Source: CAIMWS01 sp964409245
Lineage (GTDB): Bacteria > Verrucomicrobiota > Verrucomicrobiia > Limisphaerales > UBA1319
Assembly: GCA_964409245.1 (NCBI GenBank)
Contig: CAYPCQ010000011.1
Coordinates: 34,422-98,421, forward strand
Direction of reading: 5' to 3'
DNA length: 64,000 nt
Part shown: piece after piece, positions 1-12,092 of the stretch
Position numbering within the stretch: position 1 is the first letter of the stretch
Layout of the letters: each line of letters starts with the position of its first letter
Notes under the pieces: model-generated
The model's database searches: none
Told to the model about the DNA's origin: nothing
What the model saw: only the letters and a program-made list of their open reading frames with translations
Position numbers and translations under genes: made by a program

Positions 1-2
1 AT

Positions 3-1007
3 GGCCTGGATCACCGCATCGCCGAGGGGGATTACAACATCCGCACCAAGTCCGGGGACACGCGCATCTGGGAATTCAGCTCCGCCCCGCTGGGCCGGGA
101 GCCGGGGGGCCGGCGGCTGGTCATCAGCATGGCCATGGATGTGACGGGGCGGCGGCTGGCGGAGCGCGAGGTGCTTCGCCTCAACGCTGAACTGGAGCAG
201 CGGGTCAAGGACCGCACCTCCCTGCTCGAAGCCGCCAACCGGGAGCTGGAGGCCTTCAGCTACTCCGTCTCCCATGACCTGCGCGCCCCCTTGCGGGCGA
301 TCAATGGCTATGCGCGCGTGCTGACTGAGGATCACGGCCCCACGCTGGGCGCCGAGGGGCAGCGCGTCCTGGGGGTGATCCGCTCCGAGGCGCTGCGCAT
401 GGGCCGGCTCATTGACGACCTGCTCCAGTTCTCCCGCCTTGGCCGCCAGCCGCTGCGGGTTGAGCTGACCAGCCTGGCGGCGCTGGCCCGGGAGGTCTTT
501 GCCGAGGTGCGCGGCCGCCTGCCGGACCGGGTGGTGGATTTCCAGCTCGCCAGCCTCCCGGACGCCCCTGCGGACCGGGCCTTGCTGCGGCAGGTGTGGT
601 TCAACCTGTTCGACAACGCCTTGAAATTCACCCGCCACCGGGAGCGCGCCACCATCGAAGCCAGCGGCGTGGCGCAGTGCGGCGAAGCGGTTTATTGCGT
701 CCGGGACAACGGCGCGGGATTCGACATGAAATACGCGGGCAAGCTGTTCGGGGTGTTCCAGCGCCTGCACGGCGCGGGCGAGTTTGAGGGCACGGGGGTG
801 GGCCTGGCCTTGGTGCAGCGCCTGGTGCAGCGCCACGGGGGCCGGGTTTGGGCCGAGGCCGCTCTGGGCCGCGGCGCGGCGTTCTACTTCACCCTGCCCC
901 TGGCTCCCGGCCAGGTGGGCGCAGCCGGCACCGGCCTGGCCAGCGCACCTCCCGAAGCCAGCTCCCCGGCCCTGATTGACCCTTTGCCGAAAGCGGACCA
1001 GCCATGA
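3..1007 (+). CDS. Sensor histidine kinase, 5' end cut off by window edge
   Basis: The reading frame is open from the first bases, so this is the C-terminal 334 residues of a longer kinase whose start lies outside the window. The visible part opens with the end of a PAS fold (through ...RRLVISMAMDVT), a short coiled coil (LNAELEQRVKDRT), a HisKA dimerisation domain with the phospho-acceptor His in SVSHDLRAPL (near base 272), and a HATPase_c domain with N box (NLFDNALKF), G1 (DNGAGFD) and G2 (GTGVGLAL). The H-box style is that of bacteriophytochrome-like kinases, which commonly pair with Rcp1-type receivers such as the one at 1780. Its stop overlaps the next start as ATGA, so the two are probably translationally coupled. 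The input signal cannot be told because the N-terminus is missing. Confidence 0.9.
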   Translation, partial: GLDHRIAEGDYNIRTKSGDTRIWEFSSAPLGREPGGRRLVISMAMDVTGRRLAEREVLRLNAELEQRVKDRTSLLEAANRELEAFSYSVSHDLRAPLRAINGYARVLTEDHGPTLGAEGQRVLGVIRSEALRMGRLIDDLLQFSRLGRQPLRVELTSLAALAREVFAEVRGRLPDRVVDFQLASLPDAPADRALLRQVWFNLFDNALKFTRHRERATIEASGVAQCGEAVYCVRDNGAGFDMKYAGKLFGVFQRLHGAGEFEGTGVGLALVQRLVQRHGGRVWAEAALGRGAAFYFTLPLAPGQVGAAGTGLASAPPEASSPALIDPLPKADQP

Positions 1008-1780
1008 ATGCGAAACCGGACCAGCCAGAGGATGCCGCCAGGCTGCGCGGCCGCGCCGAAGAGCGGCTGAAACGCCAAAAGACCGCCAGCGCCGGCCGGC
1101 CGGCCAGCGTGGAAACGGACCGGCTGGTCCACGAGCTGCAGGTCCACCAGATCGAGCTGGAGCTGCAGAACGAAGAGCTCAAACAAACCCAAACCCAAAG
1201 GGAGGAGCTCCTGGCCCAATACACCGACCTCTACGAGTTTGCCCCAGTGGGCTACCTGGCCCTCGGCCGCGGGGGAGTGATCCAGCGGATCAACCTGGCC
1301 GGGGCGCGCCTGCTCGGCGCCGAGCGTTCCCGGCTGGCAAAACAGAGCTTCCGCGCCCTCATCGCCCACGGTGATCGGGGCATCTTCGACGAATTCCTGC
1401 AGAAAGTCTTTGCGGGCCAGGCCAAAGCATGCTGCGAAGTGGCGCTGGCCCCAAGCGGGCCCCAGTCCCGCCTGGCGCATATCGAGGGCGTGCGCTCCGC
1501 AGATGGCCGGGAGTGCGCCGCGGTGATGCTGGACTGCACCGAACGCAAACAGGCGGAAGCGAAAATCGCCGAGCAGCTGGCCGAGCTGCGCCGCTGGCGC
1601 AACGCCATGGTTGGCTGCGAAAGCCGCACGCTGAGCGTGAAGCAGGAGGTCAATGAGCTGCTGGCCCGGCTCGGCGAACCGCCGCGGTACCCGAGCGCGC
1701 TGGCCGCGCCAGGCGGGCCACCGGCTTCCGCAACGGCCCCGGCCGGAGACCATAAAAATACAAACCCAAAGGAATCCTGA
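1004..1780 (+). CDS. PAS-domain protein without a kinase domain
   Basis: A 258-residue protein whose ATG overlaps the preceding stop by four bases. Residues about 30-75 form a charged helix (LVHELQVHQIELELQNEEL), the usual lead-in to a PAS domain in bacterial sensors; residues about 75-185 are a PAS fold beginning YEFAPVGYLALG and ending in the S-box tail DCTERKQAEAK. After this comes a helix typical of multi-PAS kinases (RRWRNAMV...EVNELLARLGEP) and a low-complexity Pro/Ala tail. No HisKA or HATPase domain follows, so it cannot phosphorylate by itself. It may be a sensory partner of a neighbouring kinase or a kinase that lost its catalytic half. The ligand is unknown. Confidence 0.82.
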   Translation: MNAKPDQPEDAARLRGRAEERLKRQKTASAGRPASVETDRLVHELQVHQIELELQNEELKQTQTQREELLAQYTDLYEFAPVGYLALGRGGVIQRINLAGARLLGAERSRLAKQSFRALIAHGDRGIFDEFLQKVFAGQAKACCEVALAPSGPQSRLAHIEGVRSADGRECAAVMLDCTERKQAEAKIAEQLAELRRWRNAMVGCESRTLSVKQEVNELLARLGEPPRYPSALAAPGGPPASATAPAGDHKNTNPKES

Positions 1781-2268
1781 TGAACGACGAACCTTCCCAC
1801 CTCCCTTTCGCCCTCGAAATCCTGCTCGTGGAGGACAATCCCCACGACGCCGAGCTGACGATGCGCGCACTCAAGCAATCCCGCCTGGCCAACCAGATAT
1901 TCTGGGTCAAGGACGGCGCCGAGGCCCTGGACCTGATCTTCGGCCCCGGCAGCAGCCGCGCCTCGCCCATCAGCCATATCCCCAAGCTCGTGCTGCTGGA
2001 CCTCAAGCTGCCCAGGGTGGACGGGCACGAAGTCCTGCAGCGGCTCAAGAGCGACCCGCGCACCCGGAGCATCCCGGTGGTGGTGATGACCTCCTCGCGG
2101 GAGGAGGCCGACCTGGAACGCGCCTACCAGACCGGCACGAACAGCTTCATCGTCAAGCCGGTGGACTTCGACAACTTTGGGGAAGCCGTGCGGCAGCTCG
2201 GGCTTTACTGGCTGCTGCTCAACCAGATCCCCGCCGTCCTCCAACCCGCCGCCCCACCCAGCCCATGA
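1780..2268 (+). CDS. Single-domain response regulator, Rcp1-like
   Basis: A 162-residue stand-alone receiver. The acidic pocket is LLVEDNPHD, the phospho-acceptor Asp is in LLDLKLPRVDG, the conserved Ser/Thr is in VMTSSRE and the Lys in FIVKPVDF. The insertion between beta2 and beta3 (IFGPGSSRASPIS) and the C-terminal LYWLLLNQ helix are characteristic of receivers that work with phytochrome-type kinases (Rcp1 family). It has no output domain, so it would act by protein contact or in a phosphorelay. The start ATG shares one base with the upstream TGA and the stop overlaps the next ATG. The kinase at 3-1007 is the likely partner, by context and family resemblance. Confidence 0.9.
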   Translation: MNDEPSHLPFALEILLVEDNPHDAELTMRALKQSRLANQIFWVKDGAEALDLIFGPGSSRASPISHIPKLVLLDLKLPRVDGHEVLQRLKSDPRTRSIPVVVMTSSREEADLERAYQTGTNSFIVKPVDFDNFGEAVRQLGLYWLLLNQIPAVLQPAAPPSP

Positions 2269-4381
2269 GCATGGCCGAGCCGCCGCCTGCCCCGCCGCCG
2301 AGTCCGCTCCGCGTCCTGATTGTGGAAGACTCTGAATTGGATGCCGGCCTGATGGTGCGGGAGCTGGAACGTTCCGGCCGCATCGTCGCCTGGGAGCGGG
2401 CGGAGGAGGCCGCGGAGCTGAAGGCCGCGCTGGCCCGCGGAGCCTGGGATCTCGTGCTCTCGGACTACTCCCTGCCGCGGTTCAGCGGCCTGGAGGCGCT
2501 GGAGATCGTCAAGGCCAGCGGCCTGGACCTGCCGTTCCTGATCATCTCCGGAGCCATCGGTGAGGAGGTGGCGGTGGGCGCCATGATCGCGGGCGCCCAC
2601 GATTACCTGCTCAAGGATCACCTCACCCGGCTGGCGGCGGCGGTCGCGCGGGAATTGCGCGAGGCGGAGGAGCGGCGTGCCCGGCGCCAGGCGGAGGCCG
2701 CGGCGCAGGCCGCCCAGGTGGAAACGCGCCGCCTGCTCCAAGCCGCCGAGGAAGACCGCCGCACGCTGTTGAGCGTGGTTGAGAACCTGCGGTGGGCCGA
2801 GGCGAAGACCCGCCTGCAAACCACCGCCCTGAATGCCGCCGCCAATGCCATCCTGATCACCGATCCCGCAGGGAAAATCCTCTGGACCAATCCGGCCTTC
2901 ACCGTGCTCACCGGCTACCGCCAGGCGGAAGCCTGCGGCCAGACTCCCCGCCTCCTGAAATCCGGCCGCCAGGATCCAGGCTTCTACGAGCACTTATGGG
3001 GAACCATCCTGGCCGGGCAGGTATGGCGGGGTGAGATAACCAACCGCCACCAGCAGGGCCATCTCTATGCGGAGGAAACCACCATCACGCCGCTGCGCGA
3101 TGAGCAAGGGCGGATCATCCACTTTATCGCGGTGATGCAGGATATCACCGCGCGCAAGCAGACGGAGGCCAATCAGCAGCTGGTCGTGGACGCGCTGCAA
3201 TTGCTGAACCGCCCGGACGACTTGCCCGCCTTGGTGGAGGAACTCCTGCGGCTGATCCAGCGCACCGCAGGCTTTGACGCCGTGGGCCTGCGGCTCCGCC
3301 AGGGCGAGGATTTCCCCTACTACCTGCAAAGCGGGTTTTCCGGCGCCTTCGTGCAGCACGAGAATTCCCTGTGCGCCAAAGCCCCGGACGGCGCCGTGAT
3401 CCGCGGCGCGGATGGCCAGCCCATCCTCGAATGCACGTGCGGGGCGGTCCTGGCCGGTGGTGGCGACCCGAGCCTGCCCTGCTTCACCGGCGGCGGCAGC
3501 TTTTGGACGAGCCAGGCCACAGAGCTGCTGGGCCTGGCTCCGGACCGTGACCCCCGCCACCATCCGCGCAACCGCTGCATCGAGGCCGGCTATCAATCGG
3601 TCGCCCTCATCCCGTTGCGGGCGGGTGCGGAGATCACCGGGTTGCTGCAGTTGAATGACCACGCCCCCGGGCGGTTCACGCTGGAGCTGGTCCGGTTCTA
3701 CGAGGGCCTGGCCGCCAGCATTGGGATCGCCCTGGCCCGCCAGCGGATGGAGGATGCCCTGCGCGCGTCCCTCGCCGAAAAAACCGTGCTGCTCAAGGAG
3801 GTCCACCACCGGGTCAAGAACAACCTCCAGATCGTCAGCAGCCTGCTCAACCTGCAGGCGGCCCAGGTCAAAAACCCCGCCGCCCTGGGCGCGCTGCGGG
3901 AAACCCAAAGCCGCATCCGCTCCATGGCCCTGCTCCACGAGATGCTCTATCAATCGGAGAACCTGGCCGGCATCGATTTTGGCGGCTATTTGGACCGCCT
4001 GTGCGCCCAGTTGTTCAGCGCTTTCGGATCCCCCGCGCCCCGGATCAAGCTCCAGGCCCGCGCCGCCGGCCTCCGCCTGGGCCTGGACCAGGCCGTGCCG
4101 TGCTGCCTGATCATCAATGAGCTGGTGTCCAACGCGCTCAAATATGCCTTCCCCGAAGGCCGCTCCGGCCGGATCACGGTGGCGCTGGAGCCGGCTGGCA
4201 GCCGGCAGCTCCGGCTCACCGTGGGGGACGACGGCGCGGGCCTGCCCGCCGCGCTGGACCTCCCGCAAGCCAAGTCCCTGGGCCTGCCCTTGGTGGCGGC
4301 CCTGGCCACCCAATTGAAAGGCCGGCTGGAAGTGGTGCGCCAGCCCGGCGCCACCTTCCACGTCACCTTTCCCCTTTGCCT

Positions 4382-4385
<4 letters not shown>
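2265..4385 (+). CDS. Hybrid sensor kinase: REC-PAS-GAF-HisKA_2-HATPase
   Basis: 706 residues from the ATG at 2265, which overlaps the upstream stop as ATGA; the frame stays open upstream but only as a shadow of earlier genes. Order: receiver about 15-130 (VLIVEDSELD, LSDYSLPRFSG, LLKD), coiled coil 130-180, PAS 185-300 (ITDPAGKILWTNPAF ... DITARKQTE), a Cys-bearing GAF 315-490 (LECTCGAVL, CFTGGGSFW, ALIPLRAG), then a HisKA_2/HWE-type dimerisation motif (LLKEVHHRVKNNLQ) and HATPase_c (INELVSNALKYAF, DDGAGLP). The HRVKNN motif marks the kinase class that commonly feeds stand-alone receivers. An N-terminal receiver suggests it is itself controlled by another kinase of the cluster. No membrane segment is seen, so it is probably cytoplasmic. 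Confidence 0.9.
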
Positions 4386-7207
<2,822 letters not shown>

Positions 7208-8610
7208 AGGATGGCGGCGCCCGGCGGGTCATTGACGCTCTCGCTCACCCATTTGCCATCCTTGACCAAACGGCGGCGCGGGGACTCATTTTCGATGGCC
7301 TGGCATTTCCACTATTTGAACAACAGCCGCAGCCTGGCGAAGGAAAAGAAATATCCACTGGCAGGCCTGTGGGTGGATTTGAAAGGCGCTCCCGGCAAAA
7401 AGAACCTGTTCACTGACTGGCGGGATGAGCAGTTCTAGGACATTTCCAGGGATGACCAAGACCGGCGCCGGTTTCTTGAAGGGGTCAGTCCTTGCTAAAC
7501 GACAACGCCTTTCGGCAATTCTGGCAGGATAGTGTTTATGGCGGGTGGGGTGGGCGGATGGTGGAAAACTAGTATGACGGGTATTTGCGGCGCACGCAAA
7601 ACCAAATCCGTCTCACCGGTGGCGCGGCCCTCGCGGCGGTGGCCTTTGGCTATTCCCATGCCTCGGGCTGGCTGGATAACCTGACTTCCGGGAAATATGC
7701 CGTCATTCATTCGCGCACCTGGCCCCCTTTTGTTGCTGTTATCCGCGCGATTAGATGCTAAAAAACAACCACCATGGATCACACTGGCCACCCGGAAAGG
7801 CGGCCGGTTGAAATCCGGATGGGGTATGGAGCGAAAGGGATGGCGCCTGCGGCAGATCCGCCTCGCTGCCTCGGCGGCGGCCAGCTTCAGGTTTGCTCTT
7901 CTGCTTGGGTTCTGCACTTTTCCTTAATAGAGTCCACTCAGTCCACGGAAGATTGGCCACCGCCATCAGTTTGCGCTATATTCTCCCTGGCGGGTTTGGT
8001 TTCGCTCCGCGCCAAGCGCTGGCGCGGACTGAATCAGGAAAAACATCTCTATGAATCGGACAATTTTCCCAAGCTCCTGGCTGCTTTGCCCTGCGCTCGG
8101 CGCTGTTTGGCATCAGCCGCGCCTTTTTCCCTCCGGTTTGCTTCGGGAATTCCCACGTGCTTCCACATAATTCCACATCCGCGGTTTTTTATGCCTCCCG
8201 ATGGGCTTCCCAAGCCAAACTGTGCCCCCTAAGTGGTCGCTTTGGCCCGATTCCGCACTCCAAAAAGTTCGCGCACTCACGGTGGCTCCTTTGCGCCCGG
8301 CACGTTCTGGTTTCCGGCGGGTTGTTGAGTGCACTATATACAATCCAAAAGCTCGCGCAGGCGCCTTGCGCCCGCCTGGCATCCGGCGCGTTCGGGTCTC
8401 GGCCCGGCTGGGTGAGGCGGGCTTTTTTCTGCGGTGTTGACCCCTTTTGGATGGTGGCCTTAAATGCCTTTGTTTTGGCAACCAGGAATAAAAAATGAAC
8501 GATTCCAGGCAGGCCCGGAGGGAAACGCTGGCCGGCGGCGCCAAAGGGCTGCCCCGGCCGCGCAACTTGCGGACCGCCGGAGCCTGGGCTGCCCAACCTT
8601 ATATCATCCC
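7208..8610. other. 1.4 kb stretch without a convincing gene
   Basis: No frame here has a recognisable domain, a supported start and gene-like length together. Short open frames exist (7211-7438 plus, 75 codons; an open but startless plus frame around 7573-7761 with an Ala/Gly-rich middle), but each lacks a ribosome site and family resemblance. The composition is mixed and less GC-rich in places than the flanking genes, as expected of decaying DNA between operons. The one structured element I can point to is the hairpin plus T-run at 8370-8428. The right end serves as upstream region for the glycosidase at 8611. Confidence 0.6.
8370..8428 (+). terminator. Possible intrinsic terminator of an unannotated transcript
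   Basis: GCCCGCC at 8370-8376 can pair with GGCGGGC at 8416-8422, followed directly by six T at 8423-8428. The 39-base intervening segment is GC-rich and can fold further (CCGG/CCGG arms). No gene ends just upstream on the plus strand, so either a small RNA ends here or it is a chance hairpin. Confidence 0.35.
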
Positions 8611-10203
8611 ATGAAAATCATCCCAATCCTCTATGGCCTCGCCACCCTGGCGTGGGGCGCGGCCGCGCTGCCGGCGGCGGAATTGCCGCATTTGAAGAAA
8701 ACCACCGCGGGCGCCCGGCTGATCGTCAACGGCCGGCCCTTCCTGATATTAGGCGGCGAGCTGCACAATTCCAGCGCCTCCAGCCTGGAATACCTGGAGC
8801 CGGTCTGGCCACGCCTCAAGGCGCAAAACCTGAACACGGTGCTGGCCACCGTTTCCTGGGAGTTGCTGGAGCCGGAGGAGGGCCGGTTCGATTTTACTTT
8901 GGTGGACGGCTTGCTGGCGGGAGCGCGCCGGCAGGACTTGAAACTGGTGCTGCTCTGGTTCGGCAGTTGGAAAAACGGGGTGTCGAGCTACGTGCCCGGG
9001 TGGGTGAAAAAGGACACCGCCCGTTTCCCCCGGGTGTGCAACCAGCATGGCGATAAGGCGGAGGTTCTCTCGGCGTTCAGCCAGGCCAATCTCGACGCGG
9101 ATCGGAAAGCGTTTGCGGCCCTGATGCGGCACTTGCGCGAAACCGACCAAAAGGAGCAGACGGTGCTGATGGTGCAGGTGGAGAATGAGGCCGGCCTGTT
9201 GGGCCAGCCACGGGATCTTTCGCCCGAGGCGGTGAAAGCCTTCCAGCGGGAGGCGCCTGCGGAATTGGTGCATTATTTCAGCGCTCACCAGGAGCGGTTG
9301 ATCCCCGAGTTCAAAAAATATTGGTCCGAGGCCAGCGGCAAAACCAATGGCGCCTGGAAAGCGGTTTTTGGCGAGGGGGGCGAGGAGGCGTTCATGGCGT
9401 GGCACGTGGCGCGGTATATCGGGCAGGTGGCGGAGGCCGGCAAGGCCGAATACGCGCTGCCGATGTTCGCGAACGCCTGGCTCATCCAGAACGAGTCTCA
9501 AAAAGCGGGGCAATACCCCAGCGGCGGCCCCGTATCCAAGGTGCAGGATATCTGGCGGGCGGCGGCGCCGGCCATCGACCTGCTGGCCCCGGACATATAC
9601 CTGCGCGACTTCAAGGAGGTCTGCGCCAGCTACACCCGCTTTGGCAATCCGTTGTTCATCCCCGAGTGCGGCACGGGAGCGGATGCCGTGGCCAAGGCCT
9701 TTTACGCCTTTGGCCAGCACCAGGCGCTCGGTTTTTGCCCGTTTGGCATCGAATCCATGCCGGAGGACCGCCCGCTCAAGGAGGGCTACGCGCTGCTCAG
9801 CGCGCTGGCGCCGGAAATCAGCCGGCACCCGGACCCGGGCGCCCTGCTCGGCATATACCAGCAGGACGGTGAGGACCGGCAGAATCTGCAATTGGGGGGA
9901 TACAACCTGGAGATCACTTTCAAGCCCGGTGGCAAAAAAGAGCTGCCCGGATACGGCCTGGCCATCGCCAGTGGCGCCGATGAATTCCTGGTGGCTGGGG
10001 CGGGCCTGGCCATCCTTTTCAGCACGAGCAAGCCGGGGCCGAAATACACGCGCATCCTGGCGATCGATGAGGGCTGGTTTGTGAATGGGGCCTGGAAGCC
10101 GGGCCGGCGCCTTAACGGGGACGAGAATGCCGGCGGGTGGCGGCTGCAGATCCCGTATGGCAAGCCCTCCCTGCAGCGCGTCCGGCTCTATCGCCACGAT
10201 TGA
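8611..10203 (+). CDS. Secreted glycoside hydrolase, GH35/DUF5597-like (putative beta-galactosidase)
   Basis: 530 residues from the ATG at 8611; the frame is open further upstream but the signal peptide fixes this start (hydrophobic stretch about residues 4-22, likely cut near AAE). The catalytic half is a TIM barrel in the style of GH35: an N-terminal GGELHNSSAS strand, WSWELLEP-like segment (VSWELLEPEEGRFDF), acid/base Glu193 in VQVENEAG, and a candidate nucleophile Glu352 in LFIPECG. The C-terminal 120 residues match the small beta domain that accompanies this subgroup (DUF5597 type). Family members release terminal galactose or related sugars in the periplasm or outside the cell; the exact substrate is not readable from sequence. 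Next gene is an ABC-2 permease 61 bases downstream. Confidence 0.78.
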   Translation: MKIIPILYGLATLAWGAAALPAAELPHLKKTTAGARLIVNGRPFLILGGELHNSSASSLEYLEPVWPRLKAQNLNTVLATVSWELLEPEEGRFDFTLVDGLLAGARRQDLKLVLLWFGSWKNGVSSYVPGWVKKDTARFPRVCNQHGDKAEVLSAFSQANLDADRKAFAALMRHLRETDQKEQTVLMVQVENEAGLLGQPRDLSPEAVKAFQREAPAELVHYFSAHQERLIPEFKKYWSEASGKTNGAWKAVFGEGGEEAFMAWHVARYIGQVAEAGKAEYALPMFANAWLIQNESQKAGQYPSGGPVSKVQDIWRAAAPAIDLLAPDIYLRDFKEVCASYTRFGNPLFIPECGTGADAVAKAFYAFGQHQALGFCPFGIESMPEDRPLKEGYALLSALAPEISRHPDPGALLGIYQQDGEDRQNLQLGGYNLEITFKPGGKKELPGYGLAIASGADEFLVAGAGLAILFSTSKPGPKYTRILAIDEGWFVNGAWKPGRRLNGDENAGGWRLQIPYGKPSLQRVRLYRHD

Positions 10204-10264
10204 GCCTGCCTGCTGGCTTTTCCGCCGGGCCTGATTCCAGCTGCCCGGCGGGGAGAATCCCCTC

Positions 10265-11899
10265 GTGAATTTCCTGCCCACCGTGGAGCGCGAACTGCGG
10301 ACTGCTGCGCGGCGGCGGTCCACGTTCGGTTTGCGCTGGAGCCTGGCGGCGGTGGGGGTGGTGGCTTGGCTGGGGATGGTCGTCAGCCAGCCAGGTTCCG
10401 TGCGCCTGGTGGATTGGAACCAGCGGATCTTCCTGCTGCTGAGCCTGCTCTGCTTCGTCTTTTGCCTCCTGTGCGGGGTGCTGCTGACGGCGGATGCTTT
10501 GAGTTCGGAAAAGCGGGAAGGCACTTTGGGGCTGCTGTTCCTGACCGATTTGCGGGGATACGATGTGGTGCTGGGCAAGCTCGCGGGAGCCTCCGTGACG
10601 CTGTTTTATGGGCTGCTGGCCATTTTCCCGGTGCTGGCGCTTTCCGTGCTGGCCGGCGGCCTGACCCCCGCGGAAGTCCTGCGGGTCAGCCTGGTTTTGG
10701 GGCTGGTCCTGGTTTATTCCCTGGCGGTGGGGCTGGCGGTGTCCGCGTGGTTATGGGCGGCGCCGCAAACGCTATGGGCGGGCCTGGGCATCGTATTGGC
10801 TCAAGCCTGCCTCACGCCGGTCTTTTGGCTGGTGACCGCCTACTGGCCTCCCCGCAGCCCGCATACCCTGGATATCATGGTCCCCAGCCCGATATTCACT
10901 TTTGCCATGGCCTTCGATTTCAATTACCAGGCCGGCCTGGGGGCCACGCAGTTTTGGGTGTCCTTCGGCGTGGTGCTGGTGGTGGCCGTGGCCGGTTTGG
11001 TTTTCGCCTGCCGGGTGCTGCCGCACAAACGTTCCGAGGAAGCCCCGGCCCGGCCAGCCCGGCAGCCCGGCGGGCGCTGGCGGAATGTGCGGCCAGGTTT
11101 CGAATTCAGCCGGCGGGAGACCCGCAATCGCGAACTGGAGGTGAATCCATTCGGCTGGCTGGCGGTGCGGGATCGCTGGCTGGCGGCCCTGGTCCGCCAG
11201 GGCGCCGTTTGGGGATCGGTGATCTGGTCGGTGGCGTTAATAGCGGCCTTGAGCTTGGGGAGTACGGCGCAGGGCAAGGGGTGTTATATCTTTTGCCTGA
11301 TCACGGCCTTTTGCCTGCACCAGGGTTTCAAAGTGGCGGTGGGCATCGAGTCGTGCCGGCCTTTGCTGGAGAGCCGCCTGACCGGTGCGCTCGAATTGCT
11401 GCTGGCCACGCCGCTGGCGGCGGCGGATATCATTGGCGGGCAGCGGCAGGCCCAGGCTCAGCTTTGGCGGCGGCCGTTCCGGATGCTGGCCGGCATCAAC
11501 GTCCTGCTTTTTTTGTCGGTTATGCTTTTCGCCAGGCGGTTGGGAATGAGTGAGGCGGACGTGCTGATATTCTCCGAGTGGTATCTCGGCGGGCTGGCGG
11601 CATTATGGGTCGATTATTGGGCGTTGCGCTGGGTTGGCATGGCCAGCGCGCTCCAGGCCCGCAACCAGTCCCGTGCGGTGCTGATGACCCTGGGCCGGAT
11701 CATGGCGCCCGGCTGGGCGGGTTTGGTGGCGCCCGGGGTGTTGATTCCGGCGGTTAACGAGCACTGGATAATTTTGGCGGTTTTTCTGGTTTGGCATGCG
11801 GCCTGCATGATCAACGGAGTCGTGCAAGCCCGGTTCGCCCGGCGGGCTTTGCTGTCGGAATTCCGGCCGCGGGTGGTCCTGGGGGGGAAAGGGATATGA
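10265..11899 (+). CDS. ABC-2 type transporter permease
   Basis: 544 residues from a GTG at 10265, preceded by GGGGAG about ten bases upstream. About a dozen hydrophobic segments are arranged in two similar halves; each half carries the ABC-2 coupling-helix signature (SSEKREGTLGLLFLTDL at about residues 80-97, and ESRLTGALELLLATPL at about 370-385). The first half starts with the usual amphipathic NFLPTVERELR element. Family members are membrane subunits of exporters and need a separate ATPase, yet no ABC-2 ATPase gene adjoins it; the ABC protein downstream carries its own membrane domain. Its ATPase must be encoded elsewhere or was lost. Substrate unknown. Confidence 0.8.
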   Translation: MNFLPTVERELRTAARRRSTFGLRWSLAAVGVVAWLGMVVSQPGSVRLVDWNQRIFLLLSLLCFVFCLLCGVLLTADALSSEKREGTLGLLFLTDLRGYDVVLGKLAGASVTLFYGLLAIFPVLALSVLAGGLTPAEVLRVSLVLGLVLVYSLAVGLAVSAWLWAAPQTLWAGLGIVLAQACLTPVFWLVTAYWPPRSPHTLDIMVPSPIFTFAMAFDFNYQAGLGATQFWVSFGVVLVVAVAGLVFACRVLPHKRSEEAPARPARQPGGRWRNVRPGFEFSRRETRNRELEVNPFGWLAVRDRWLAALVRQGAVWGSVIWSVALIAALSLGSTAQGKGCYIFCLITAFCLHQGFKVAVGIESCRPLLESRLTGALELLLATPLAAADIIGGQRQAQAQLWRRPFRMLAGINVLLFLSVMLFARRLGMSEADVLIFSEWYLGGLAALWVDYWALRWVGMASALQARNQSRAVLMTLGRIMAPGWAGLVAPGVLIPAVNEHWIILAVFLVWHAACMINGVVQARFARRALLSEFRPRVVLGGKGI

Positions 11900-12092
11900 T
11901 CCCGCCGCCGGTGGCGAAGGTTGAGAATCGCTATGGATTCTCCCCGCCGCTAATGATACCTTCAGCCCGGTTGAGAAATGCGCGGCGTAAATTATCATGG
12001 AATTTGCCTGGCCGGCGGCCCGGAGGCGGCCGTCCTGGGCGGTTGTTTGGCCCCGGGCCTGGCAGTGGCCAAGCCCGGCCGGTTTGATTGCC

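Noticed and set aside
1653..2264. Upstream extension of the hybrid kinase frame
   Set aside because: This part overlaps the receiver at 1780-2268 in another frame, is Arg/Pro-rich and lacks conservation; ATG 2265 with an ATGA overlap is the better start.
7211..7438. 75-codon plus frame just after the sensory operon
   Set aside because: No ribosome site, no family resemblance, and the first third is low complexity. It could be a remnant but is not called as a gene.
8749..10578. 609-codon minus-strand frame opposite the GH35-like gene
   Set aside because: Shadow of a GC-rich gene, with no motif or start support, and it also runs into the permease gene on the other strand.
11997..12092. 32-codon N-terminal extension of the ABC exporter
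   Set aside because: Composition is unlike an exporter N-terminus and ATG 12093 starts a normal helix-1 lead-in.
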